In this document: in pieces, positions 28,836 through 37,620 of the stretch | Numbering within the stretch: position 1 is the stretch's first letter | Layout of the letters: the number at the start of each line of letters is the position of its first letter | Origin: Clostridiaceae bacterium 14S0207 | GTDB lineage: Bacteria > Bacillota > Clostridia > Clostridiales > Clostridiaceae | Length of the DNA stretch: 64,000 bases | Assembly: GCA_003288255.1 (NCBI GenBank) | Contig: CP026600.1 | Coordinates: 1,488,001 to 1,552,000 of the forward strand | Direction of reading: 5' to 3' | Translations under genes and position numbers: made by a program | Notes under the pieces: model-generated | What the model saw: the letters and a program-made list of their open reading frames with translations, nothing else | Database searches by the model: none | Told to the model about the DNA's origin: nothing

Positions 28836-30458
28836 TTAACAAAATAACTTAAGTAAAATTTCTAATTTTAATCTATTCATAGAATCCTCTAAATCTATTT
28901 TTAAAATATCAGTAATTTCTTCTATGCGCTTACGAACAGTATTTATATGTATATACAAACTTTTAGCTGTAAGACTAAAATTCATTTTACATTCTAAGTA
29001 AACCTTTAATGTATGTATATACTCTTTATATTTATCATCTTCTAATAAATTTCGAATGTCTTTTAACATAAGATTAACTTCTTCATCTCTTATATCCATC
29101 CACCCAAAAACACCTAAATCAGAATAGGTACAAAAACCTTTATTCGGATATATAAGTTGTCCAATATTAATTGCCTTACTAGCTCTTTCATAATTATTTT
29201 TAATCTCATAAATAAAACCTGCAATATCGGATATACCAAAGTTTAAATCAATATCTTCTATATCTAATTCTAAGTGTTTCTTAAGTTTGTCTAACTCTGC
29301 TTTCACAATTTTAATATTCTCATTTTTACTTAAATCACTATTTTCTTTAATTATAATTAAGCAAGTATTATCATCTATAAAGCATATTTTATACTCTTCG
29401 AAACCTAGAGCATGTTTTGCACAATTTTTTAAAATTTCTCTTAGTCCAAGTAATATTAATTTACTATTTTTTTGATGTATTAAAATGGTATAATATTTAC
29501 TATTTATATTAATGTCCATATCACTAGCTAAAGACATTATTTCTTCTTTATCCATTATTTTATCTTGTAAAATGTTACTTATAAATTTTTCAAATTCACT
29601 GTCCTTCATAATTTGTTTAACAAATATTTGTTCATACAATTGTTGTATTAAAAGAAAGGCTATTCTTAAAGAAAATTGATCAAAATAATCAATAAGTCCT
29701 GTAGCTTCTATAACTACAAAATAAGCCTTTACTTTATTATCTATGGTTATTGGAACTGTTATCCAACTAAAAGGCGCTTCATATCTACTATCGTAAAATC
29801 TATATCTAGACATTTTTATATCTTTACATAAAATTTCTTTACTATAATCAAAAGAAGGCATCCAGAAATCTTGTAGTTTTAACTCCTTAGCTACTTCTTT
29901 AAATTTATTTGAACTATAATAAGCTTTATTATTAGATAAATCATAAAACATAGCTGAAAATTTCATTTCATATTCAACAGCATTTAAAATCTTATTAATC
30001 TTTCTTACTTGATAAGACAGATCTAAAGAATTATTAGAGTGTATTTCTTTTATATTAAATCTATTTATAGTCCTATTAAGAACTGTAACATTTACAGCAT
30101 TCATTATATCCATCCATGAATCTTTATAAGGAATATTTATTAAAGGAATTTTAAGTTCATTAAATTTTTCTATAATATTGTTAGGGATATGTCTTAGAAA
30201 TCTTTCTACCTTAATACCAAAACAAGCAGTTTTCTTGAAATATTCTGAATTAATATATTCTTCAAGAAGATTAGGATTCTCTATAAATAAATATCCAGAA
30301 CTAAGTACAAACTCTTTTTCTCTCGACCAATAAAATCCATCATCAGCATCTAATATAGTAAATCCCTGAATCTGATTATTAAGACCTTCGGTTCCTGCTA
30401 TAACTTTATACTCTTTAAAAAAATCCGATTGAAGCATTTCTCTAACTGATATACCCAT
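28836..30458 (-). CDS. PucR family transcriptional regulator
   Basis: 540 residues. The N-terminal PucR domain (about 5-125, VREMLQSDFFKEYKVIAGTEGLNNQIQGFTILD), a central GGDEF-like fold, and the C-terminal helix-turn-helix of the PucR type (SLTAKSLYIHINTVRKRIEEI, about 492-512). In bacilli such proteins sense metabolites of purine or amino-acid catabolism. Here it precedes the M20 hydrolase and MFS genes with a 188-base gap that probably holds their promoter. A likely activator of those genes. Confidence 0.9.
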   Translation of the reverse strand: MGISVREMLQSDFFKEYKVIAGTEGLNNQIQGFTILDADDGFYWSREKEFVLSSGYLFIENPNLLEEYINSEYFKKTACFGIKVERFLRHIPNNIIEKFNELKIPLINIPYKDSWMDIMNAVNVTVLNRTINRFNIKEIHSNNSLDLSYQVRKINKILNAVEYEMKFSAMFYDLSNNKAYYSSNKFKEVAKELKLQDFWMPSFDYSKEILCKDIKMSRYRFYDSRYEAPFSWITVPITIDNKVKAYFVVIEATGLIDYFDQFSLRIAFLLIQQLYEQIFVKQIMKDSEFEKFISNILQDKIMDKEEIMSLASDMDININSKYYTILIHQKNSKLILLGLREILKNCAKHALGFEEYKICFIDDNTCLIIIKENSDLSKNENIKIVKAELDKLKKHLELDIEDIDLNFGISDIAGFIYEIKNNYERASKAINIGQLIYPNKGFCTYSDLGVFGWMDIRDEEVNLMLKDIRNLLEDDKYKEYIHTLKVYLECKMNFSLTAKSLYIHINTVRKRIEEITDILKIDLEDSMNRLKLEILLKLFC

Positions 30459-30530
30459 AATTACACCAACCTTAAATATTTAGAATTATATTATTAATTA
30501 ATAATATAATTTAATTTTTGTACAATTTAA

Positions 30531-30562
30531 AAAATACTACTATAAAATTATAGTAGTATTTT
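30531..30562. terminator. Hairpin, possible terminator
   Basis: 15-bp perfect stem with almost no loop (effective loop TAAAATTA), A4/T4 at the ends. It lies about 255 bases beyond the nuclease stop and 73 bases upstream of PucR. Confidence 0.45.
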
Positions 30563-30596
30563 AAGACAATTTCAACAATAATGATAATTTCCGTCG

Positions 30597-30627
30597 AAGA
30601 TATTCTTTGCTTTTTAAAGAATATCTT
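30597..30627. terminator. Hairpin, possible terminator of the nuclease gene
   Basis: 12-bp perfect stem, 30597-30608 with 30616-30627, loop GCTTTTT. No long T-run on either side, so termination is uncertain. Confidence 0.4.
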
Positions 30628-30816
30628 ATTGTATATTTTATTAAAATTTTTCAGCTAACATTTTATAATGGAGTATTTTCACACCTTTTACTTTATAAAT
30701 ATTTTAAATATTTATTGAATTAAATATAAAAATAACTTAACTTCTTTATGAAAAATGTAATGAATATGAATCATGAAATGGGTATAAGCTATTTTTTCAT
30801 AAATTTTGAAATACAA

Positions 30817-31725
30817 TTAATTCATCTCATAAGCTTTGTCAATAAGTTTTTTAGCTTTTTCAAAATCCTGTACATTTTTTATTGTAATCTCTAGATCTCC
30901 AGTTCCCCAATGACCAATTTTACTTACATTCCTTGTAAAACCATCTTCAATTACAATATCATCAGGATTTAACCTTAAATATAACATTATACTTTTCATT
31001 CTGATTTCAATGCAAATAATGTTTTTTATTTTTTTAAATGCACTATATAATTTAAGTTTATTTTCTGTTATATCATCACCAAGAGCAAAAATATAATTTC
31101 TAATTGAATAGTATAATTCTCTTAAATCTTCACTTGTAGTCTGTAATTGATCATCAAAGGTTTTGTCTGAACTTTGCTTTTCTATCTTATCTACACACAC
31201 ACTATTTACTGGTGTAATTACATTTGAATTAATTAGATCAAACATTAATAAGTTATTTCCAAATTTTTTATATCTTATAAGATCTATATTTCTATTTATT
31301 TGTTTTACAGCATACTCATCATATTTAGTAAAATCTCCTGCTATACAAATAAGACGTGGCATACTCCAATCTAACTTATCCGAGTAACTTTTCCCTAATG
31401 TTTTCATAACTAAAAGTTCAAAATCCGCTTTATGATCCAAGAGCCAATCTAAATAAAATAATCCCTGATTTATTACATTTTCATTACTTGCTCTTTTATA
31501 CTCAAAAATTACAGGACAATTATTTTCATCTATTCCTAGACTATCCATACGTCCACCATTTGATGTTACATACTCACTTTTAAGAAAGGTAACACCAAAA
31601 AATGTGAACATATTTTTTTCAATCAATATTTGTAATTCTCTTTCTAATGCTGCCCATGTAGCAGATAATTCTTCTACGTTATTGTTTATTTTAAATAATT
31701 TTATATCCGACATTTTACTCTCCAA
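30817..31725 (-). CDS. PD-(D/E)XK nuclease-like protein with DUF5655 domain
   Basis: 302 residues. The N-terminal half has a restriction-endonuclease-like core (GGRMDSLGIDENNCPVIFEYKRASN, about 58-82: D then E-x-K). The C-terminal ~110 residues are DUF5655 (LYYSIRNYIFALGDDI..., ending GHWGTGDLEITIKNVQDFEKA). Proteins of this build are annotated as putative DNA-binding or repair/defence nucleases, with no firm function. Strand minus, alone; the decayed helicase-HIT-FtsZ block lies directly upstream of it. RBS GGAGAG precedes the ATG. Confidence 0.8.
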   Translation of the reverse strand: MESKMSDIKLFKINNNVEELSATWAALERELQILIEKNMFTFFGVTFLKSEYVTSNGGRMDSLGIDENNCPVIFEYKRASNENVINQGLFYLDWLLDHKADFELLVMKTLGKSYSDKLDWSMPRLICIAGDFTKYDEYAVKQINRNIDLIRYKKFGNNLLMFDLINSNVITPVNSVCVDKIEKQSSDKTFDDQLQTTSEDLRELYYSIRNYIFALGDDITENKLKLYSAFKKIKNIICIEIRMKSIMLYLRLNPDDIVIEDGFTRNVSKIGHWGTGDLEITIKNVQDFEKAKKLIDKAYEMN

Positions 31726-31914
31726 TAATTATAATTTATTTATTAATTTTAATTTCTTTTCAGAATATTGTTTAATTCTATAATACTTAGTTATTTTGTA
31801 GATTTTAAAAATATACCTAAATATATTAATGGAATATCAATGACTTTATCAAACATTTCCCCAGAAAATCCATATTTACTTTATTATTTATTAGCTTTTT
31901 AATGACTCATTATT

Positions 31915-32000
31915 ATCTAATTCTAACTTCTCACACGTATTATAATCGTATAAATAAAATACATCTTTATTATCTCAAGCATTTTATAAGTAACGATTAA
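31915..32000 (-). pseudogene. Fragment of a helicase gene copy
   Basis: The plus-strand text CGTATTATAATC...TAAATAAAATACATC around 31936-31970 matches the helicase gene region at about 23150-23185 (CGTATTATAATCACATAAAG, AAATACATCCTTATTATC) with scattered substitutions and small indels. Reading frames are broken. Confidence 0.55.
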
Positions 32001-32063
32001 GTTTAATGATATTGGGGTTAATCATAATATTGAACTATTCATTTTTTCACTTTTTTATAATAC

Positions 32064-32150
32064 CATAGATATTTTTTGTATTTCCTGTATATCTAAGAAT
32101 TAAATGCATAGTAATTTATTCACTATTATATATAATATTAAACCTAAGAT
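32064..32150 (-). pseudogene. Fragment of a HIT gene copy
   Basis: The plus-strand text TATATCTAAGAATTAAATG (about 32089-32107) matches TATATCTAGGAATTAAATG in the HIT gene (about 24387-24405), with weaker similarity on both sides. No open frame remains. Confidence 0.5.
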
Positions 32151-32162
32151 TATATTTTTATA

Positions 32163-32320
32163 TTAATCATTATTTTATTTCAATTATACTTATAAATAGA
32201 TCATATTTTTTATCTTTCTCTAAAATTGTTTTAAAAGTTAAACATATCTTACATTCTAACTTTTTATTAATTAAGTCCTATTTTGAAAATACATTATATG
32301 AATCTTTTTTACTTATATAA
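32163..32320 (-). pseudogene. Fragment of an FtsZ-like gene copy
   Basis: The run TTATTTCAATTATACTTAT (about 32174-32192) and GTTTTAAAAGTTA, TTACATTCTAACTTTT correspond almost base for base to the 3' end of the intact gene (about 39513-39608). As at 24.7 kb, an internal stretch and the 5' half are missing. Stops in all frames. Confidence 0.7.
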
Positions 32321-32438
32321 ATTGTCTGACATAATTAAAAAAACTACAATATTTACTAAGTATATTATAATTTGATTATATTTAATTTTAATTATTTTCT
32401 ACATAGTTTTTTCATAGTAATTCTAAAAATCTTAATAA

Positions 32439-32486
32439 TAAAAAAGTATATCAGCTAAAACCATAAATCTTTGCCAATATACTTTT
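32439..32486 (-). terminator. First of two hairpins after the 928-residue surface protein gene
   Basis: Arms AAAAAAGTATAT and ATATACTTTTTT with a long loop. The sequence resembles the hairpin at 40555-40593, which lies at the corresponding place upstream of the intact FtsZ-like gene, so it may have moved with the duplicated block. Confidence 0.5.
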
Positions 32487-32497
32487 TTTATTTATAC

Positions 32498-32541
32498 AAA
32501 TATAGCTAGCAAAACTAAAAAGTTTTACTAGCTATATTATT
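32498..32541 (-). terminator. Terminator of the 928-residue surface protein gene
   Basis: Long stem AATATAGCTAG.AAAACT (32498-32516) with AGTTTTACTAGCTATATT (32521-32538) with one bulge, loop AAAA, 22 bases after the gene end on the minus strand. Confidence 0.75.
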
Positions 32542-32562
32542 TTATAACTTATTTATATATAA

Positions 32563-35349
32563 TTATTTCACTACTTCTACAGTAGTACCTAAGTTATAAG
32601 CTATTTTCTGAGTTAATACAACTTTTGAATTTGTCTCATCTAAGGAAATGTTAAATATTCTAGAAATATTACTATGCCCTTTAAAAGCAGCTTCTATAAA
32701 TTTTGCTATCTGTTGAGTAGTATCTCCTTTAGATACATTAATTGTAACAGTTCCTATATTAACATTTGATATATAACCTTTAATATTTAATGTTAATGTT
32801 TGATCTTCACTGGCTTGAGTAGTTACCACTATTTCACATTTTTCTTTAACTTCAGATTGTCCAATATCTCCCCTAACATCATCGTATTGAACAAAACTAA
32901 TTTCACTACTTCCTACAGATAAATTATCAACATTATCTTTAACTTGCTTAGATACAAGTTTTACACTTGCACTTTTTTCTTGTACTAATACATAACCTAC
33001 TCCAGATTCCCAATTTGGATCATTTTCAAATGCTTTAATAATTCTATCTTTTATTTTACTTGAAGTATCATCTTTCAAAATATTAACTGTTTTTCCTGCA
33101 ACTGTAATAGTTTGATCTTCAGTAATTCTAGCATTAGCCATTTTAAATACTAAGAAACTCTTTTGATAAGAAATTCCCCTTCTTTGAACTCCTTTATTTA
33201 CTAGAGTACTTTTTATACCAACTTCTTTATTTTGTTCTTCTTGTTTTTGAATTTCTTTTTGTGCTTTTTCAGCATCTAGTTTTTGTTTTTCTTTTTCTTC
33301 TTTTGCAAATTTGTTAAGCTTCTCTTCACTTGTATCTTTTTTCTCTTTTACATGTGTATATAGACTACTTAAATTATTATTTTCTTGATTTTCTTTTTGT
33401 TGTTTTTTTAGTTCTTCAGCTCTTCTTTGTTGTTCTGCCAATCTATTAGCTTCAGCTTCTTTTTGAGCCTTTTCTTTTTCTGCTTGTATTTTCTGTTCTT
33501 CTTGTTGTTTTTTTAATTCTTCGGATTCTACTACTTTTTTTTCATTTTCTTTTTCAATGTCTATTTTAGAAGAGTTATTTCCTACTACTTCATCTTTTAC
33601 TAATGAAGGATTAATTTTGTTCGACTTTTTATTTCTTTCAATATCATTTACTTTTTCAACTTCTACAGTAATTCCTAAATTATGAGCCATTTTTTGAGTT
33701 AATATAACTTTTGAATTTGACTCGTCTAAAGAAATGTTAAATATTCTAGAAATATTATCATGAGCTTTAAAAGCAGCTTCTATTGATTTTGCTATTTTTT
33801 GGGTACTATTTCCTTTTGATATATTAATTGTAACTGTTCCTATATTAACATTTGCTATATAACCTTTAACATTTAGCGTTAATTTTTGATCTTCACCAGC
33901 CGATTTAGTTACAACTACTTCACATTTTTCTTTAACTTCAGATTGTCCAATATCTCCTTTAGTATCATCATATTGAATAAAACTAATTTCACTACTTCCT
34001 ATAGCTAAATTATCAACATTATCTTTAACTTGTTTAGATACAAGTCTTACACTTGCACTTTTTTCTTGTACCAAAGCATACCCTACTCCAGATTCCCAGT
34101 TTAAATCATTTTCAAATGCTTTAATAATTCTATCTTTTATTTTACTTGAAGTATCACCTTTTAAAATATTAATAGTTTTTCCTCCAACTGTAACAATTTG
34201 ATCTTTAGTAATTTTAGCATTAACCATTTTAAATACTAAGAAACTCTTTTGGTAAGAAACTCCTCTTCTTTGAATTCCTTTATTTAATAAATTACTTTTT
34301 ATTCCAACTTCTTTATTTTGTTCTTCTTGCTTTTGAATTTCATTTTGAGTTTTTTCAACATTTAATTTTTCTTCTTCTTTTTTTTCTTTTATTAATTTAT
34401 TAAGTTTTTCTTCTTCTTTATTTTGTTTTTCTTTTACATATTTAAATAAACTACTTAAATTATCATTTTCTTCAGATTGTTTTTTTTCATCAGCTTCTTT
34501 TTGAGAATTTTCTTTTGGTAGTTTTTCTGCTTTTTCATCATTAACATTATAAGTTGTTACTTCCTTAGTTAACTTTTCAATATCAGCATTTTCAGTTGAG
34601 TTTATCCAATAAATTGCAGCTTCAAGCATTTTGTTTTTGTCAGCTTTAGATTCTTTTAATATGCTTGTTAATTTTTCTGCATTTGCACAATTTTTAATTT
34701 GTTTAATTTCTTCGGTACTTAATTTTTTTTCAACTATTTGAGAATATTTATCAACTAATTCTTTTGTTCCAGTTATCTTGGTAAAAATTTGATCACTATA
34801 AGTATCAACAAAGTTCTTAACTGTATTATTATATTTTACTTTACTTAGATCATTTAATTCTTCTTCAATTACTTCTAGGGCATCACTATTAGCAACATTT
34901 AATTTATTTACATTTTGAATTAATCTTTCAATCTTTTTTTGTTGAACTCTATCTAAATCAGATGACCATGTTCTTTTATATTGATCTTCTATTACATCCT
35001 TAACTAATTCTCTTCCACTATTTATATCATCTTGCTTATTAGTATTTTTTGATTTTTCTATAGAATTAACAATTTCTACAAAAATAGGATGTTGTACTGT
35101 ATCTACTTGTTTTGAAAATTCTCCAATTGCCCAATCTAATGATTTAGGTAATTTGCCAATAGCTTCCCTAGCTTCTTTTATAGATGATTGAGTTTTTTCA
35201 TTTAAACTTTTCATAGTTGCAGTATAGGCATTTTTATATAACTCATTTATGTTGGTAGACTTATTAGTTGTCGAACTAGCAAAAACTGTAGAAGCTGTAC
35301 CCGTCGTTAATGTTAATGCTATTAATGTACTTAAAAATCTTTTTCTCAT
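32563..35349 (-). CDS. Secreted protein with duplicated 275-residue module and coiled-coil linkers
   Basis: 928 residues. A Sec signal peptide (about 1-25, MRKRFLSTLIALTLTTGTASTVFA) is followed by a helical region (about 30-270). Two copies of a ~275-residue unit follow (about 300-575 and 655-928). Each begins with a Lys/Glu-rich coiled coil (NLSS...VKEK...KLNK) and ends in a ~220-residue globular module starting EVGIKS.L.NKG.QRRG. Each module contains two similar halves with the pattern DQTxTV..K.VNI.K.DTSxxI...I..AF. The same module ends the gene at 63.1 kb. There is no LPxTG and no known enzyme motif; the protein is probably released or wall-associated. RBS AAAGGAG is eight bases before the ATG. 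Confidence 0.8.
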   Translation of the reverse strand: MRKRFLSTLIALTLTTGTASTVFASSTTNKSTNINELYKNAYTATMKSLNEKTQSSIKEAREAIGKLPKSLDWAIGEFSKQVDTVQHPIFVEIVNSIEKSKNTNKQDDINSGRELVKDVIEDQYKRTWSSDLDRVQQKKIERLIQNVNKLNVANSDALEVIEEELNDLSKVKYNNTVKNFVDTYSDQIFTKITGTKELVDKYSQIVEKKLSTEEIKQIKNCANAEKLTSILKESKADKNKMLEAAIYWINSTENADIEKLTKEVTTYNVNDEKAEKLPKENSQKEADEKKQSEENDNLSSLFKYVKEKQNKEEEKLNKLIKEKKEEEKLNVEKTQNEIQKQEEQNKEVGIKSNLLNKGIQRRGVSYQKSFLVFKMVNAKITKDQIVTVGGKTINILKGDTSSKIKDRIIKAFENDLNWESGVGYALVQEKSASVRLVSKQVKDNVDNLAIGSSEISFIQYDDTKGDIGQSEVKEKCEVVVTKSAGEDQKLTLNVKGYIANVNIGTVTINISKGNSTQKIAKSIEAAFKAHDNISRIFNISLDESNSKVILTQKMAHNLGITVEVEKVNDIERNKKSNKINPSLVKDEVVGNNSSKIDIEKENEKKVVESEELKKQQEEQKIQAEKEKAQKEAEANRLAEQQRRAEELKKQQKENQENNNLSSLYTHVKEKKDTSEEKLNKFAKEEKEKQKLDAEKAQKEIQKQEEQNKEVGIKSTLVNKGVQRRGISYQKSFLVFKMANARITEDQTITVAGKTVNILKDDTSSKIKDRIIKAFENDPNWESGVGYVLVQEKSASVKLVSKQVKDNVDNLSVGSSEISFVQYDDVRGDIGQSEVKEKCEIVVTTQASEDQTLTLNIKGYISNVNIGTVTINVSKGDTTQQIAKFIEAAFKGHSNISRIFNISLDETNSKVVLTQKIAYNLGTTVEVVK

Positions 35350-35662
35350 TTTTATTCTCCTTTTTATAAAAATTTTTACTTTTTATTTAATTACTTCTTA
35401 TTAAGATAATTTTAATGTATCGTTTACATCTTATTCAATCTTTTTTCATATATTTAACGTATTATTAACAAAATCTTAACAAGATTATGTGTAAATATTT
35501 AATAGAATTAAATATTACTTTATTAATGGAAAGTTATGTATATATATATTATGTTTTTACAATAAAGTATCTAAAAGTACATAATAAAATATCTTGAATT
35601 TATGACGTAAAAAACACTAATTATCATTTATATTAATTGCAAAAGGTTTATTAAATAAAAAG
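35350..35662. other. Gap upstream of the surface protein gene
   Basis: About 310 bases, very AT-rich, expected to hold the minus-strand promoter of the 928-residue protein gene. No open frame with an RBS and no clear regulatory palindrome. Confidence 0.5.
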
Positions 35663-35695
35663 GCACCTAAACTTTTAAATTTAGGTGCTAAATAA
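35663..35695 (-). terminator. Terminator of the aspartyl-tRNA synthetase gene
   Basis: Stem GCACCTAAA (35663-35671) with TTTAGGTGC (35680-35688); the minus strand continues CTTTTTATTT. It lies 12 bases beyond the stop. Confidence 0.9.
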
Positions 35696-35700
35696 ATTTT

Positions 35701-36990
35701 CTATGGAATTAATCTTTTTCTATCCCTTGTAATTAGCGTTGCTTCTCTTACATTTTTAAGATCTAAAATTCTTGCTGTAAGTCTTTCTAGACCCATACCT
35801 AATCCTCCATGCTTAGGCATCCCATACTTAAATATTTCTAAATAACTTTCATAGTTATTAGGATTAAGACCTTTATATTTCATGTTTTCTACTAATTCAT
35901 CATAGTTATGGATTCTTTGTCCACCAGTAGTAATTTCTATTCCTTTGAACAATAAATCAAAACTATGTGTTCCAGTGTTTCCACAAGGCATTGTATACAT
36001 TGGTCTTTTAACTCTAGGATAATTAGTTATAAATATAAAATCACTATTAAATTTTTCTTTTGCATATTTACATATAAGTTTTTCAGCATCAGGATCTAAA
36101 TCTTCTTCTAAATCATCTTTATTATATTTTTCTTTTAATATATTTAAAGCATCTTTAAACTGAATCTTAGGAATTTCATCATTTATTGTAGGTAAAGATA
36201 CTTCTAATAAATCCAAATATTTTTGTCCTTTAACTTTTAGTACTTGAAGTATATATATTAATAAATTTTCTTCTAAGTTCATGATATCCTGTTCATCTTC
36301 TATAAAGCCCATTTCCAAATCCAAACTTACATATTCATTAAGATGTCTATTAGTATTATGTTCCTCGGCTCTATAGGCATGACCTATTTCAAAAACTCTT
36401 TCAAATCCTGCTGCTACCATCATTTGTTTATAAAACTGAGGACTTTGTGCAAGATAAGCTTTATTTTCAAAATATTTTACTTCAAAAAGATCTGTTCCAC
36501 CTTCTGCCCCTTCTTTCACAAGTTTAGGAGTATAAATTTCCATAAACCCTTCTTTATTTAGAAAATCTCTAAAAGCTTCTACTATTAAATTTTGTATTTT
36601 AAAAATACTATTTATTTTACAATGTCTTAGACTTAAAAATCTATTATTAAGCATTGTGTCTAAATTAACATCTAAATTTTCTTTATTTAATTCTATTGGA
36701 AGTTCATGTTTAACTTCATTTATAATATCTAAACTTTCTACTTGCACTTCAAAAGGATTTAATTTATTACAATTTTCTTTAACAATGCCAGAAATAGACA
36801 CAACAGATTCTAAACTTATTTTAGTTAAGGCAGCTTCATTATTATTAACTATACACTGAATTAACCCACTTCTATCTCTAAGAATTACAAAGGTTATAGA
36901 CTTTAGCTTTCTTATTTTGTAAATCCATCCTTGAATACATACTTTTTTATTTAAATAGTTTTTAAGTTCACATATTAATATTCTATTCAT
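35701..36990 (-). CDS. aspS2: Aspartyl-tRNA synthetase, archaeal-type (probably non-discriminating, Asp/Asn)
   Basis: 429 residues from the ATG at 36990, which has GGAGG at 36999-37003; an upstream in-frame ATG at 37026 lies inside the terminator hairpin and is not used. An N-terminal OB-fold anticodon domain (CIQGWIYKIRKLKSITFVILRD) precedes the class II catalytic core with motif 2 (FEIGHAYRAEEHNTNRHLNEY), FEITTGGQRIH-like EITTGGQRIHNYDEL, and motif 3 (GLGMGLERLTARIL). The short form without the bacterial insertion domain is the AspRS2/AsnRS type. In clostridia, AspRS2 often charges tRNA-Asn with Asp for GatCAB; no gat genes are here. Its leader is a T-box. Confidence 0.8.
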   Translation of the reverse strand: MNRILICELKNYLNKKVCIQGWIYKIRKLKSITFVILRDRSGLIQCIVNNNEAALTKISLESVVSISGIVKENCNKLNPFEVQVESLDIINEVKHELPIELNKENLDVNLDTMLNNRFLSLRHCKINSIFKIQNLIVEAFRDFLNKEGFMEIYTPKLVKEGAEGGTDLFEVKYFENKAYLAQSPQFYKQMMVAAGFERVFEIGHAYRAEEHNTNRHLNEYVSLDLEMGFIEDEQDIMNLEENLLIYILQVLKVKGQKYLDLLEVSLPTINDEIPKIQFKDALNILKEKYNKDDLEEDLDPDAEKLICKYAKEKFNSDFIFITNYPRVKRPMYTMPCGNTGTHSFDLLFKGIEITTGGQRIHNYDELVENMKYKGLNPNNYESYLEIFKYGMPKHGGLGMGLERLTARILDLKNVREATLITRDRKRLIP

Positions 36991-37013
36991 TTTTATTACC
37001 TCCAAAAATAAAA

Positions 37014-37041
37014 CCCCTTGAGTCATTTATAACTCAAGGGG
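37014..37041 (-). terminator. T-box terminator 2
   Basis: Stem CCCCTTGAGT (37014-37023) with ACTCAAGGGG (37032-37041), followed on the minus strand by TTTTATTTTT. Confidence 0.9.
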
Positions 37042-37135
37042 CAAAATATTTCGCGGTACCACCCTTTTTAATAATGTTTAAGAAATTAGAATATATACCT
37101 TTTACAAAATGAGCTCTTTTTTTGTAAATAAAAAA

Positions 37136-37165
37136 AGTCTTCTCTCCTTTTTAGGAGTGAAGACT
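37136..37165 (-). terminator. T-box terminator 1
   Basis: Stem 37136-37148 with 37153-37165 (one mismatch) followed on the minus strand by TTTTTTT. It can form instead of T-box antiterminator 1. Confidence 0.9.
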
Positions 37166-37391
37166 TATATGTTCACGGTACCATCCTAATTTAACAATGC
37201 ATTAATACACTATTATCTCAAGTCCCTATAACGGAGGAAACCCGATTTATCCTACTACATATTTCAGATAAATATCTCAGGAATGTCTTTCAATATTACG
37301 TTTCTCATAGGCTCTCACCAACCCTACTCGCTTTGGATACTCTGTATATATTTACTCTTTCCTTCTAAGAATTTAATCTTATTGATTACTA

Positions 37392-37420
37392 ATCATACTA
37401 CTAAATTATTGTATTGTCAA
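37392..37420 (-). promoter_or_regulatory. Sigma-A promoter of the T-box/aspS2 transcript
   Basis: Minus strand TTGACA (37415-37420), 17-base spacer, TATGAT (37392-37397). Perfect -35, five of six -10 bases; immediately upstream of stem I. Confidence 0.85.
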
Positions 37421-37620
37421 ACAATTTTTTATTATTTATCAATTAATATTTTTATTATAATTTTACAAAACATTGAATAAGTTTTGTACATAGTTCAATA
37501 TTCCATTTATCTTTATTTAATATTGTTAAACTAACTTATTTATTATAATATTATATTCAAGTATATGTAATAATATTATTAAGTTCGTAAAAAATTATCA
37601 ATGAAAGTGAGAATTTATAA

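Larger units (their letters stand above)
30459..30816. other. Gap with two hairpins between the nuclease gene and the PucR gene
   Basis: Two perfect hairpins: 30531-30562 (15-bp arms AAAATACTACTATAA) and 30597-30627 (12-bp arms AAGATATTCTTT, 7-base loop). Either can end the minus-strand nuclease gene (stop 30817). No open frame with an RBS is seen. Confidence 0.6.
31726..32562. other. Gap made of a decayed copy of the helicase-HIT-FtsZ-like block
   Basis: No intact gene. Short stretches, in the same order and strand as at 22-25 kb, still align: helicase (about 31915-32000), HIT (about 32064-32150), FtsZ-like tail (about 32163-32320) and its upstream DNA (about 32365-32420). A hairpin pair that ends the next gene follows. 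Confidence 0.65.
36999..37385 (-). promoter_or_regulatory. T-box riboswitch leader with two antiterminator/terminator units
   Basis: Reading leftward: stem I with AGAGTA, the distal GGGTTGGTGAGAGCC loop and a specifier candidate GAC (Asp) in GAAAGACATTCC near 37290; then T-box 1 (AGGATGGTACCGTG, 37174-37187) with terminator 1 (37136-37165, T7); then a second T-box (GGGTGGTACCGCG, 37052-37064) with terminator 2 (37014-37041, T-run) just before the RBS. There is only one stem I. Uncharged tRNA binding should open both terminators. Confidence 0.9.

Noticed and set aside
32563-35349. Direct assignment of the surface protein to a known toxin or S-layer family
   Set aside because: Neither SLH repeats nor a toxin catalytic motif is visible; only the internal repeat is supported.
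36991-37026. Upstream ATG (37026) for aspS2
   Set aside because: Lies in the T-box terminator hairpin; the ATG at 36990 has a perfect RBS.
37283-37480. Plus-strand frame of 65 codons
   Set aside because: Opposite the T-box stem I and promoter; no RBS.
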